Shown here: positions 1 through 7,557 of the stretch, piece after piece
Position numbering within the stretch: position 1 is the stretch's first letter
How the letters are laid out: each line of letters begins with the position of its first letter
Assembly: GCF_001546455.1 (NCBI RefSeq)
Contig: NZ_KQ956813.1
Location: 1-64,000, forward strand
Length of the DNA stretch: 64,000 nt
Origin: Gardnerella vaginalis
Lineage (GTDB): Bacteria; Actinomycetota; Actinomycetes; Actinomycetales; Bifidobacteriaceae
Direction of reading: 5' to 3'
The notes under the pieces: model-generated
The model's database searches: none
The model's input: the letters and a program-made list of their open reading frames with translations, nothing else
What the model was told of the DNA's origin: nothing
Made by a program: the position numbers and the translations under genes

Positions 1-153
1 TACCGCCGTTACCGCCGTTACCGCCGTTACCGACGTTGCCGACGTTGCCTTGACCGCCTGGGTTGCCGTTGCCGCCGTTACCGCCGTTGCCGCCGTTACC
101 GCCGTTGCCTTGGCCGCCGTTGCCTTGGCCGCCTGGGTTGCCGTTTCCACCGT
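1..153 (-). repeat. 9-bp-periodic Gly-Gly-Asn coding repeat
   Basis: Near-perfect 9-bp units (plus-strand taccgccgt or tgccgccgt) run from the window start, interrupted by ccttggccg and cctgggttg variants. They encode GGN/GNG and GNPGGQ stretches in the minus-strand gene. The 9-bp period preserves frame, so slippage would change protein length without knocking the gene out. Confidence 0.9.
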
Positions 154-937
154 TTTGCTGATTCTGGTTCTTCTTTTTCTCCTCTTCTGCTCTCGCCTTC
201 TCTAGCGCATCCTGAATCATTTTCTTGAGCTTTTTGTTTTGTTCCTCTTCTGCTTTCTTCTTTGCTTCATCGTCTGCTTTCTTCTTAGCAGCAGCGTCCT
301 CTTCTGCTTTCTTCTTAGCAGCAGCGTCCTCTTGAGCCTTCTTCTTTGCTTTTTCTACATCGTCAGGAGGAATGTTAGGAATATTAAGCTTTGGCCTACG
401 GTTTATTCTAGGAGCCTTACGAATAACAGGAGCAGTAATTTTTTGCAGCTGCTTTTGAGCTTCTTCGTCTTTCTTCTTTGCTTCTTGAGAAGCTTCATCG
501 CTTGCAGCTTTGTCTATCATAATAGATGTTATGCTGCGAATGCGTTGAGCGTTATCGGAATACCATTGCGCAGCAGCAATAGCCTGAGCGCTTTGCGAAC
601 CTAAAGCTTCTGGAGAATTTGCATTGCAAACAACTGTTTCTGGTATGCGCAGCTTCATAAGCTTGCTCAACAACTTGCCGTTTTCGGAATCTTCTTTAGC
701 AAAAGATACAAGCAGAGAATTTTTAATAAGCTTTTTCCAAGACTGGTTTGCTTTAGTTACTTGTGCAACCTGAACTTCGCACTGCTTGCGAGCCTCTTTT
801 ACGCGTGCATTATGCTGAATATTCCAACATACAGCGCCTACGCAAAGAACCAGCGCAAGAACTACAACGCCAGTTATAAGAATTATCATCTTCTTTTTGT
901 TGCCATGGTTAATGGCTTTGGAGATGTTTTCTAACAT
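1..937 (-). CDS. Membrane-anchored coiled-coil protein with Gly/Asn-rich tail (C terminus beyond window)
   Basis: The reading frame is open on the minus strand to the window edge, so the C terminus is missing. A short cytoplasmic N terminus (MLENISKAINHGNKKK) is followed by one hydrophobic segment (about residues 16-36). Next comes an extracytoplasmic helical part with two cysteines, a Lys/Glu/Ala-rich coiled coil with AAAKKKAEED repeats, and finally a low-complexity tail of GGN triplets. The first ATG at 943 abuts the Shine-Dalgarno AGAGGA. The second ATG at 937 is spaced correctly from it and is preferred. No catalytic family is recognised. The architecture resembles the protein at 35614-36594 (one TM, paired Cys, helical ectodomain), so the two may be paralogues. 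The function is unknown; a cell-envelope or surface role is inferred only from topology. The tail repeats make its length prone to change. Confidence 0.8.
   Translation of the reverse strand, partial: MLENISKAINHGNKKKMIILITGVVVLALVLCVGAVCWNIQHNARVKEARKQCEVQVAQVTKANQSWKKLIKNSLLVSFAKEDSENGKLLSKLMKLRIPETVVCNANSPEALGSQSAQAIAAAQWYSDNAQRIRSITSIMIDKAASDEASQEAKKKDEEAQKQLQKITAPVIRKAPRINRRPKLNIPNIPPDDVEKAKKKAQEDAAAKKKAEEDAAAKKKADDEAKKKAEEEQNKKLKKMIQDALEKARAEEEKKKNQNQQNGGNGNPGGQGNGGQGNGGNGGNGGNGGNGNPGGQGNVGNVGNGGNGGNGG
273..332 (-). repeat. Two perfect 30-bp tandem copies coding for a 10-residue coiled-coil unit
   Basis: Positions 273-302 and 303-332 are identical. Each encodes one 10-residue Glu-Asp-Ala3-Lys3-Ala unit of the coiled coil, and a diverged third copy lies beside them (about 243-272). 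This is in-frame tandem duplication inside the coding region. Confidence 0.88.
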
Positions 938-1077
938 ATTCATCCTCTGTTTTTCAATATTTGCCAAGATTTGCTTTGTGCAAACGACACTTATAGTCTA
1001 CGCCAAACTAAGTACGTAATGCCTTGGAACTTATAGGTTTTTGAGCGTTTGAGTTAGCTTTAACGCAAAACTTTTGT

Positions 1078-1110
1078 AAAACAAAAAACCACCAGGATTG
1101 CTGGTGGTTT
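1078..1110 (-). terminator. Rho-independent terminator of tRNA-Asn
   Basis: A perfect 10-bp stem (1086-1095 with 1101-1110, 5-nt loop) is followed on the minus strand by a T-rich run (TTTTTTGTTTT). It lies directly downstream of the tRNA gene. Confidence 0.88.
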
Positions 1111-1116
1111 ATCTTG

Positions 1117-1189
1117 CTCCTGCGGCTGGGCTTGAACCAGCGACCATTCGATTAACAGTCGAACGCTCTGCCAACTGAGCTACGCAGGA
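1117..1189 (-). tRNA. tRNA-Asn (anticodon GTT)
   Basis: A 73-nt cloverleaf on the minus strand. The acceptor arms TCCTGCG and CGCAGGA pair over 7 bp. The D arm is TAGCTCAGTTGGCAGAGC, the anticodon loop reads CTGTTAA (GTT, Asn), and the T arm is CTGGTTCAAGCCCAG. The discriminator base is G. The 3' CCA is not encoded (CAA follows), so it must be added after transcription. It appears to be a single-gene transcript closed by the terminator at 1078-1110. Confidence 0.97.
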
Positions 1190-1486
1190 ATATTTTCCAT
1201 GCTTGGCTTTGTGCCGTGCACAAGACATTTATATTACACGGAATTTGTGGATATGCAAATATGAGTCGATTTGGGCGTGTCGAAAATCGCTAACGCTGAA
1301 ATATTGGGAAATATTGGGGAAATATCAGGGATTTATAGCCTTTAACCACATTGTTAAAAAAATCTTTACTAAAAAAGAATCGTGTGAAACACTTTTAAAA
1401 AAATAATAAATGGAAAGTAAATAAAATCAATAAAACCCTTGAAATACGCCATTTTTTAGGAATTCTAAACAAAAAGGAGAGCAGTA
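1190..1486. other. Intergenic region without a convincing gene
   Basis: This stretch separates the minus-strand tRNA from the plus-strand M23-like gene. It is AT-rich towards the downstream gene. It contains a 19-nt segment (1335-1353) found again exactly at 10565-10583 after leuS. A 67-codon open frame at 1203-1406 has no ribosome binding site and no protein-like character. The Shine-Dalgarno AAGGAG of the next gene lies near 1470-1478. Confidence 0.6.
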
Positions 1487-2239
1487 ATGTGGAAAATATT
1501 TAACATAAAAGTTATTAATAAAAAACACGCAAAAATCAGAAAACAAATTAAAAAAATAAAAACATATGTTTTTAAGCATAAAATACTTTTTGCGTACTCA
1601 TTAGCGTTTTTTGCGTTGATTGCGTTTGTTTCAATAATCCAGGTTCTAGAAAATTCAAATGTGACTAAAAAGCTTGAATACGAATATGTTCAATTAAATA
1701 AGCCAGATTCTTATAAGCAGCCCGCAAATATATGCACGAATAATAATAAAACGCTTATTTTAGCTGCAAGCAAAATCGAAGAGATAAAAGAGCTAGAGTA
1801 TTGCAAATCTAGGATGATATATCCAGTAAAAGAAGCGAATATTATTAAAGATTTTGATAAAGATTTTGACGGCCCGACTAAGCCTTGGATTGCAGGACAC
1901 AGAGGTGTTGATTTACAAGCTTTAGAAGGCACAGAGCTCCGCGCTCCAGCAGATGGGGTAATCGCCTTTGCGGGGCTGGTTGCTGGAAAATCTGTTGTAA
2001 CAATAAGTCATGGTGTTTTAACATCTACTTTTGAGCCAGCGTATACGGATTTACCTGTTGGGTCAATTGTTAAAAAAGGGCAGAATTTTGCCTATGTAAC
2101 AGTTGGATCGGATCATTGCGATAATCTTTGCGTTCAATGGGGATTAAAACGAAGAAACAAAACATACGCAAACCCTAGAAAGATGGTTCAAAAGCAAAAA
2201 ATAGTTTTAAAACCAAAAGAAGATTTAAACGTAAAGTAG
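1487..2239 (+). CDS. Membrane-anchored M23-like (LytM-fold) protein, probably catalytically impaired
   Basis: A 250-residue protein: basic N terminus, one transmembrane segment (about 33-52), an extracytoplasmic linker, then an M23/LytM-type domain (about 111-235). The first zinc motif is present as HRGVD (H138, D142), and VTISHG and VGSIVKKGQ match the barrel core. In actinobacterial relatives the last motif usually reads CLHWG, whose His is a zinc ligand. Here it reads CVQWG (Q217), so a ligand is replaced. Active relatives cut peptidoglycan cross-bridges; this one may instead bind the wall or regulate another hydrolase, as degenerate LytM proteins such as EnvC do. The start has a strong AAGGAG site. 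It is a single gene with fadD downstream. The family call is firm; loss of activity is inference. Confidence 0.82.
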   Translation: MWKIFNIKVINKKHAKIRKQIKKIKTYVFKHKILFAYSLAFFALIAFVSIIQVLENSNVTKKLEYEYVQLNKPDSYKQPANICTNNNKTLILAASKIEEIKELEYCKSRMIYPVKEANIIKDFDKDFDGPTKPWIAGHRGVDLQALEGTELRAPADGVIAFAGLVAGKSVVTISHGVLTSTFEPAYTDLPVGSIVKKGQNFAYVTVGSDHCDNLCVQWGLKRRNKTYANPRKMVQKQKIVLKPKEDLNVK

Positions 2240-2327
2240 TAAAATGCGTATCGTATAGTGTATGTAGATTCTTGAATAAATAATAGAGTCATTAATTAAA
2301 CGAGTATACGCACTTTAAGGAGCAATT

Positions 2328-4151
2328 ATGCAAAAGTATTCTCGCAGTCTTAATGAGAAGATTGATTACGACGCAAATATTTTTTCGCTTCTTGAAAACC
2401 GCGTAGAGCGTAATCCTAATGGCTCTTTAATTGAGTATGCTTCGGGTAATGGAAAATGGGGCTCCTACAGCGCTAAAGAGTTTAGAGACTTAGTTATATC
2501 GGTTGCAAAAGGGTTTATAGCGCATGGAGTTATGCCAGGGGATTCAATATCTATAATTGCTCATACTTCTTGGCAGTGGACTTTACTAGACATGGCAATA
2601 ATGTCTATTGGGGCTTTAACTGTTCCAATCTACGAAACAAGCTCGCTAAGCCAAATAGAAAACATTATTAACGATTCCAACGTAAGCATGATTTTTGTTG
2701 AAGACCAGGCAATGAAAGAAAACGCTCAGACTGCAAAAAAATCATGCAAAAGCCTTGAAGAGATTTTTGTATTAAATGCAGACGCAATCGAAGCGTTTAT
2801 TGAATACGGAAAAACCGTTACAGATGCAGAATTCTACGAAAGAGAAAAAGCCGTTAGAGGCAAAGATTTGGCAACAATTGTTTATACTTCTGGATCTACT
2901 GGAGAGCCAAAGGGTATTGAGCTTTCGCACGGTAATTTTGTTTTTATAGCAAAATCTGGAATACTTTCTATGCCAGACATAGCATTAAGAAGCAAGAGTG
3001 GTACTCCAAAACTATTGTTATTCCTTCCACTAGCGCATGTTTTTGCGCGATACATGCAATTTTTCTGCTTTGCTGGAAACGTTACACTTGGATTATCGAG
3101 TAATCTTAAAACAATACTAAGTGATTTTGCTAGCTTTAAACCAACATTTGTGCTTGGTGTTCCTAGAATATTTGAAAAGATTTACAATGCGGCAAGTCAA
3201 AAGGCTGGTAGAGGGTTAAAAGGCGTTATATTTGCTTTAAGCGTAAAAGTTGCTAAGCAATGGTCAAAAGCGCAGCAAAGTGGTGCAATGGTTTCGCCAA
3301 TGATTGCAATAAGCCATGAATTCTTTAAAAAAACCGTATACAAGTCGATTCTGCAAGTTTTTGGAGGAAATGTTGATTACGGCGTTTCGGGCGGAGCGCC
3401 TTTAGACACATCAATATCTCACTTCTTTAATGGAATTGGGCTTCCAATCCTCGAAGGCTACGGAATGACGGAAACATGCGCTCCATCAATGGTAAACCCT
3501 ACAAAAGGGTACAGAATTGGAACAGTGGGGCTTCCTGTTAAAGGTGTGTCTGTAGCAATAGACAACGAGGGAGAACTTTGTATTAAAAGTCCTGCAGTAT
3601 GCGTTGGATACCATAATCACCCAGAAATAACAGAAAAGCAAATAGTAAACGGCTGGCTTCACACGGGAGATTTTGCATTACTAGAGCCAGATGGATTTGT
3701 TAGGATTACAGGCCGAAAGAAAGATTTAATAATAACAGCAGGCGGTAAAAACGTTTCTCCAGGTATTCTAGAAGCGTGTGTTATGACATGCCCAATTGTT
3801 TCTCAATGTGTTGTTTTAGGAGATAGAAAGCCGTTTATCTCGGCAATTATTGCACTTGATTTGGCAGAAGTAAACTCTTGGCTTATATCTAGGGGAGCAG
3901 GGCCTGTGCGCTCGCTGGATGAAGCTAGAAAGAATTCAATTGTTAAGTCCGAGATTGAACAAAGTGTTGTAAAAGCAAATTCCAAGGTTTCTAGAGCGCA
4001 GTCGATTAGAAAGTTTGAGATTGTTCCAGATGCCTTTACTCAAGAAAACGGATTGGTTACCCCAAGTCTTAAAGCAAAGAGAAGCGTTGTTTTAGAGCGT
4101 TACAAAGATCTTATTGAAAATAAGATTTATGCTCCAAAATCTAAAAGATAA
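2328..4151 (+). CDS. fadD: Long-chain fatty acid-CoA ligase (AMP-forming)
   Basis: A 607-residue ANL-superfamily enzyme of the FadD15/long-chain acyl-CoA synthetase type. It adenylates a fatty acid with ATP and transfers it to CoA, supplying acyl-CoA for lipid synthesis or recycling at the inner face of the membrane. Visible motifs are the P-loop YTSGSTGEPKG (about residue 186), GYGMTETCAPS (about 378), HTGDFALLEPDG and the hinge TGRKKDLIITAGGKN (about 461-475). The C-terminal domain lysine region is present, so the protein is full length. It starts at ATG after AAGGAGCAATT. It is convergent with the lipoprotein gene at 4218-5942. Substrate chain length cannot be read from sequence. Confidence 0.92.
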   Translation: MQKYSRSLNEKIDYDANIFSLLENRVERNPNGSLIEYASGNGKWGSYSAKEFRDLVISVAKGFIAHGVMPGDSISIIAHTSWQWTLLDMAIMSIGALTVPIYETSSLSQIENIINDSNVSMIFVEDQAMKENAQTAKKSCKSLEEIFVLNADAIEAFIEYGKTVTDAEFYEREKAVRGKDLATIVYTSGSTGEPKGIELSHGNFVFIAKSGILSMPDIALRSKSGTPKLLLFLPLAHVFARYMQFFCFAGNVTLGLSSNLKTILSDFASFKPTFVLGVPRIFEKIYNAASQKAGRGLKGVIFALSVKVAKQWSKAQQSGAMVSPMIAISHEFFKKTVYKSILQVFGGNVDYGVSGGAPLDTSISHFFNGIGLPILEGYGMTETCAPSMVNPTKGYRIGTVGLPVKGVSVAIDNEGELCIKSPAVCVGYHNHPEITEKQIVNGWLHTGDFALLEPDGFVRITGRKKDLIITAGGKNVSPGILEACVMTCPIVSQCVVLGDRKPFISAIIALDLAEVNSWLISRGAGPVRSLDEARKNSIVKSEIEQSVVKANSKVSRAQSIRKFEIVPDAFTQENGLVTPSLKAKRSVVLERYKDLIENKIYAPKSKR

Positions 4152-4217
4152 TCGCATTAATCTCTAGCTATAAGGCGTTAGATTAAGGTGCAAAAGTAAT
4201 GTGCTAGCCTAAGGCGA

Positions 4218-5942
4218 TTAAAGCCCTGCGTCTGCAAGAGTAACGTAGCCTGGGTCTATTAAAAGCGCCTTAAGATTTGTTGCACTAACTGCAAGAATAG
4301 TTTCAGTTGCCACTGGCACGTCTTTTTGAGGCCCATTATTGTTTACAAAAATGGTTACATCTTCTAGCTGTGTAATCTTTCCAGAAGTGTTTAACGAATT
4401 GCATTGTTCTGCAACATCTACAGAAATCTTTTGAATGTTTTCTATAGAAGTCATCCATTGTTTTCCGTTTACAAGATTAGGCAATGCATCTTTATATGCT
4501 CCGTAGCCAGTAATAATAGGCCATTTTGAATCGTTTACAACAGAGATTGCAGATTCGCTTTGACTATTCTGGCTGTTATCTTTGTTGCTATCTTGATTAT
4601 CTTTATTGTTTTTATTATTTTTACCGCTTTTGCCTGTTTTTTGGTTTGAAGAATTGTTATTTTTTGAATTAGAAGGAGCTGGAACTTTCTTTTTGCTTAA
4701 ATTACGCTTTCCAATAAAGTTTCCAATAATGTCTGGAAGGGTAAACGAAGGATTAATATCTGCAGAACTTCCTTTGTAACCAAGCTCTTCTAAAGCATTT
4801 TCTGCTTGCATAACAACTTGATCTTCTAGAGCAATAATGCCATCTACGTGTTTTGTTGAAGTTGCTTGATTGCTATTTTTTTCAATAAGTCTAAATTCAA
4901 GTTCTGCTTTAACAGAATCAGAATTATCCGCATCTATAGCAACGTTTTTCCAATCGTTTTCGGTGGAATTTTTGTTAAGCTTTCCAGAAGGAGAAAACAT
5001 TAGTCCAGATTCATAATATGGTTTTAAAACCTTCCAGATTCCTTCGAAGGCAAGTCTGGAAAATTCGTCATCAAAATCTGGAGTTTTGTACGAAGAATCT
5101 TCTGAATTTATTCCTCGTTTATTTATTCCAATGTGAAAATGAACATTTTGCTTTTGATTATGGCAAGGCAAAAGCACTTCTACACTTTTTGGATTATCTT
5201 TAGATGCTTGATTTAGAGCCAATTTTTGTACAAGAGTGTGAGCTTGAATCTCTCCGATTCTTTGAGCCGAAGAAAGGTTAAATAGAATATCTGGCTTAAA
5301 TCCATTGCTTAATCTAGAAAGCATAATAACGTGCATTCCAGCTTTTTTGGCAAGTTCTAAAGCGTTTGAAAGCCTATTTTCTGCTTCTTCTTGATTCTTT
5401 AAATCATCGTTCGATTGATTGGTGTTTGAATCTGGCTGTGTTACATAATCGCCATAATTATTATGTCCGTTTTTATTGCTCCAAGGTGCAACAACAATCG
5501 TTGTTTTTGAAAGTTGTTTTTTTACGCTATTTTGAAGGTTTTTAACGTTCGTTTTTGCGTTTTTACTTTTGAGCGATTTAGCAGAGTTATTGGAGTTTAG
5601 TGAAGTAATAGTGTTTACAACATAGTCTTGAATATCTTGACTTTGATTGTACAAGCTGTTAGAAGACTTGGTTGTGATTGCGTTGCTAGAAAATCCTCGC
5701 TTTTTTAGCGATTTTACTATTTCTGGAACAAGATTATCCCATGTGCTTAATGGCGTTTTTCTACTTAAATTTAGCCCGTCGGAAGGTGTGAAAATTATAA
5801 CGTTTCCGTGATTTACTTCAGACTTTGCGCTAGGCGACGCGTTTTGTACGCTAGATCCGCATGCGCAAATTGCAAAAAGCATTGTACTTGCTGCCAGAGC
5901 AGCAATAACTTTGCGCAAAATATGCTTATGCGTGCGAATCAT
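4218..5942 (-). CDS. Putative lipoprotein with a sugar-binding (type 1 periplasmic-binding) fold
   Basis: A 574-residue minus-strand protein. Its signal peptide ends in a lipobox-like LFAICAC followed by GSS, so lipidation at about Cys28 is likely. The remainder looks like a type 1 periplasmic sugar-binding protein: VIIFTPSDGLN at the start, AGMHVIMLSRL, RIGEIQAHTLVQKLAL, VDGIIALEDQVVMQAENAL and WPIITGYGAYKDAL are typical strand/helix elements of that fold. An Asn/Lys/Ser-rich low-complexity stretch (about residues 420-463) interrupts the second lobe. No permease or ATPase genes are adjacent, so if it serves an ABC transporter the partners are elsewhere. A receptor or adhesion role is also possible. 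The ligand is unknown. Confidence 0.72.
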   Translation of the reverse strand: MIRTHKHILRKVIAALAASTMLFAICACGSSVQNASPSAKSEVNHGNVIIFTPSDGLNLSRKTPLSTWDNLVPEIVKSLKKRGFSSNAITTKSSNSLYNQSQDIQDYVVNTITSLNSNNSAKSLKSKNAKTNVKNLQNSVKKQLSKTTIVVAPWSNKNGHNNYGDYVTQPDSNTNQSNDDLKNQEEAENRLSNALELAKKAGMHVIMLSRLSNGFKPDILFNLSSAQRIGEIQAHTLVQKLALNQASKDNPKSVEVLLPCHNQKQNVHFHIGINKRGINSEDSSYKTPDFDDEFSRLAFEGIWKVLKPYYESGLMFSPSGKLNKNSTENDWKNVAIDADNSDSVKAELEFRLIEKNSNQATSTKHVDGIIALEDQVVMQAENALEELGYKGSSADINPSFTLPDIIGNFIGKRNLSKKKVPAPSNSKNNNSSNQKTGKSGKNNKNNKDNQDSNKDNSQNSQSESAISVVNDSKWPIITGYGAYKDALPNLVNGKQWMTSIENIQKISVDVAEQCNSLNTSGKITQLEDVTIFVNNNGPQKDVPVATETILAVSATNLKALLIDPGYVTLADAGL

Positions 5943-5982
5943 AGTTAAAGCCTTTCGTAAATTTAGTTCTGTTTTTGCTTAT

Positions 5983-6012
5983 TTGTTAAAAAGTATTTAC
6001 TAAAAAGTATTT
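5983..6012. repeat. Short direct repeat in the fructosamine kinase-lipoprotein gap
   Basis: Two copies of a roughly 14-bp AT-rich unit (taaaaagtattt core) follow each other about 20-50 bp beyond the stop codon of the minus-strand gene at 6034-6840. It resembles the stop-proximal duplications elsewhere in the window but does not touch the stop codon. Confidence 0.6.
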
Positions 6013-6033
6013 GTTAAATTATCTAATACAAAT

Positions 6034-6840
6034 TCAGCGATTAAGCAAATCTAAGCACATGTCTCTATACTCGCTAACGTAGCCTCCACCAAAGAAAACA
6101 CAATGGCCAGCAATAGGGTAGAGTTGCCAAATTGTCATGCGATTTTCAAAACCAGATTTTAGTGGATGAACAGACTGGTAGCCGTCTAGAATCTGCTTAA
6201 AATAGCTGATTCCAAATAGGTGAAGCATTGATAAATCTTCTTCGCGGTGACCGCCGTGAGCTGCAGGGTCAATTAAAACAGCTTCTGTGTGTTCGCCATC
6301 TTCGCTTTTAGTCCAGAGTACGTTCCCGCTCCATAAGTCTCCGTGAACGCGCGCTGGTTTATCTTCAGCGGCTTTTCCAAGTAAATTTGGTAGAGCATCA
6401 ATAACTTTATTTGTAAGATCTAAATCGCTTTTTGTAAGGCTTCCCCTAGAAATACCAAGGTTTACCATTGGCAAAAGTCTGCCTTCTGCCAAATAGTCAA
6501 TAACGTTGTTCCAATCGCCGCAATCCATTTTTACTGGGTCACTTAGGGGGCCAAAATAGCATGTTCCATCATAGTCTGCTGGTGGTTCGCCAAAATATTT
6601 AGCGCCAAAATCGTGCATATGAGCCAAAGATGCTCCAAATTCAAACGCTGCTAGAGGAGTAGGGCTTGTAGTTTCAATGCGCTCAATGTTTAAATAGTCT
6701 TTTCCCCAGTCAAAGACCTTAGCAACTTTAGGCCCGCCGCAAGTATAAGCTTCACTAAGCCAATTAAGACCACGCCCCTCGCATTCAAAGAAGCGGTCTG
6801 GCGCATATGACCTGCTTTTTTTGTACACGTTATTACTCAT
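6034..6840 (-). CDS. Fructosamine kinase / aminoglycoside phosphotransferase-family protein
   Basis: A 268-residue cytoplasmic kinase-fold protein. The catalytic loop reads VHGDLWSGNVLW and the metal-binding motif IDPAAHGGHREEDLSML; both are diagnostic of the fructosamine-3-kinase/ketosamine kinase family, which phosphorylates protein- or amino-acid-bound ketosugars so that they can be removed. The N-terminal ATP lobe is short, as is usual in the family. A GTG 11 codons upstream keeps the frame open, but the ATG at 6840 has AGAGG at proper distance and gives the usual family start (MSNNVYKK). It lies between two other minus-strand genes with gaps of about 90 bp and may be co-transcribed with 6924-7352. 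The substrate is unknown. Confidence 0.87.
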   Translation of the reverse strand: MSNNVYKKSRSYAPDRFFECEGRGLNWLSEAYTCGGPKVAKVFDWGKDYLNIERIETTSPTPLAAFEFGASLAHMHDFGAKYFGEPPADYDGTCYFGPLSDPVKMDCGDWNNVIDYLAEGRLLPMVNLGISRGSLTKSDLDLTNKVIDALPNLLGKAAEDKPARVHGDLWSGNVLWTKSEDGEHTEAVLIDPAAHGGHREEDLSMLHLFGISYFKQILDGYQSVHPLKSGFENRMTIWQLYPIAGHCVFFGGGYVSEYRDMCLDLLNR

Positions 6841-6923
6841 AGCAACCTCTGTGCTTGTATTTATACCAATCACATTATTTTACTTAAGACTTTGCACAAT
6901 AATCATTTTTGTGTCTGATTTTT

Positions 6924-7352
6924 TTATTTTTTATTTTTAACTGTGCAAAGATTTTTAACAAACTGATATCCAAAAAGTAATCCTGCTAATGCTAGTGCGG
7001 AGCCTAATCCAGTATAAAACACTGCAATAAAGCGTTCTGGAGCAAGATTTGTTGCACGAATAGTAATGCCAAAAGTAATCATAAAAGCCATGATTATAAA
7101 TGATTTAACGTCAAAGAATTTAAGGAAAAATTGCTTGTTTTCTTTGTATGAGTTAATTCTGGCGGTATGTTTTTTTACGAGTTTTCCAAAAATAAACACT
7201 TGAAATATTGCAAAAACAACTAATGATAAAACAAAATTAATAGCAGATAAAAAGTTTGAGTATGCAATAATGCCAATGCGAAGAATATTGAATCCAGCGA
7301 ATCCCCATACAAGGCATGCAATTAGCAAAAGCGTGTTCTTTGATACTTTCAT
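6924..7352 (-). CDS. Small four-helix membrane protein, function unknown
   Basis: 142 residues with four hydrophobic segments (about 6-29, 34-54, 84-104 and 110-131) separated by a basic loop (KKHTARINSYKENKQ). There is no signal peptidase site and no catalytic motif. The ATG at 7352 is preceded by AGAGG (AAAGAGGTTGAGTT). It lies upstream of the fructosamine-kinase-family gene on the same strand. I do not recognise the family. The topology would fit a small integral membrane protein; nothing in the sequence suggests a substrate. Confidence 0.75.
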   Translation of the reverse strand: MKVSKNTLLLIACLVWGFAGFNILRIGIIAYSNFLSAINFVLSLVVFAIFQVFIFGKLVKKHTARINSYKENKQFFLKFFDVKSFIIMAFMITFGITIRATNLAPERFIAVFYTGLGSALALAGLLFGYQFVKNLCTVKNKK

Positions 7353-7519
7353 AACTCAACCTCTTTAAATCGTTATTTTTTAATCAATTCTTGTGTTGAA
7401 TGCGTAAAATAATTGTACTAATCATTTTTTAGCAAAACGCTAAATAATAGTATTTTGTGAATTATGCATTAAAACTTTCAGAAAATCTTTAAAATATACA
7501 AAAAAAGTTGTAAAAAGTG

Positions 7520-7549
7520 TTGCAAATTGACGATATGAGTCGCTATAGT
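7520..7549 (+). promoter_or_regulatory. Likely leuS promoter giving a leaderless transcript
   Basis: A -35-like TTGCAA (7520-7525), an 18-bp spacer and a -10-like TATAGT (7544-7549). Transcription would begin near 7556-7558, at the leuS ATG (7558). No Shine-Dalgarno sequence is visible upstream of that ATG. Leaderless transcripts are common in actinobacteria. Confidence 0.6.
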
Positions 7550-7557
7550 GCTTGTTT

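Noticed and set aside
239-604. 121-codon plus-strand frame at the window start
   Set aside because: It is the antisense of the repeat-rich minus-strand gene (1-937), shows Leu/Phe/Cys-rich low complexity typical of a shadow frame and has no ribosome-binding site.
1203-1406. 67-codon plus-strand frame between tRNA-Asn and the M23-like gene
   Set aside because: No Shine-Dalgarno and no recognisable protein features.
2245-2312. TGCGTAT/ATACGCA inverted repeat upstream of fadD
   Set aside because: Only 7 bp arms separated by more than 50 bp; likely chance in AT-rich sequence.
4149-4220. Possible terminator between fadD and the lipoprotein gene
   Set aside because: TAATCG/CGATTA and TAATCT/AGATTA repeats exist but stems are short, loops long and T runs absent.
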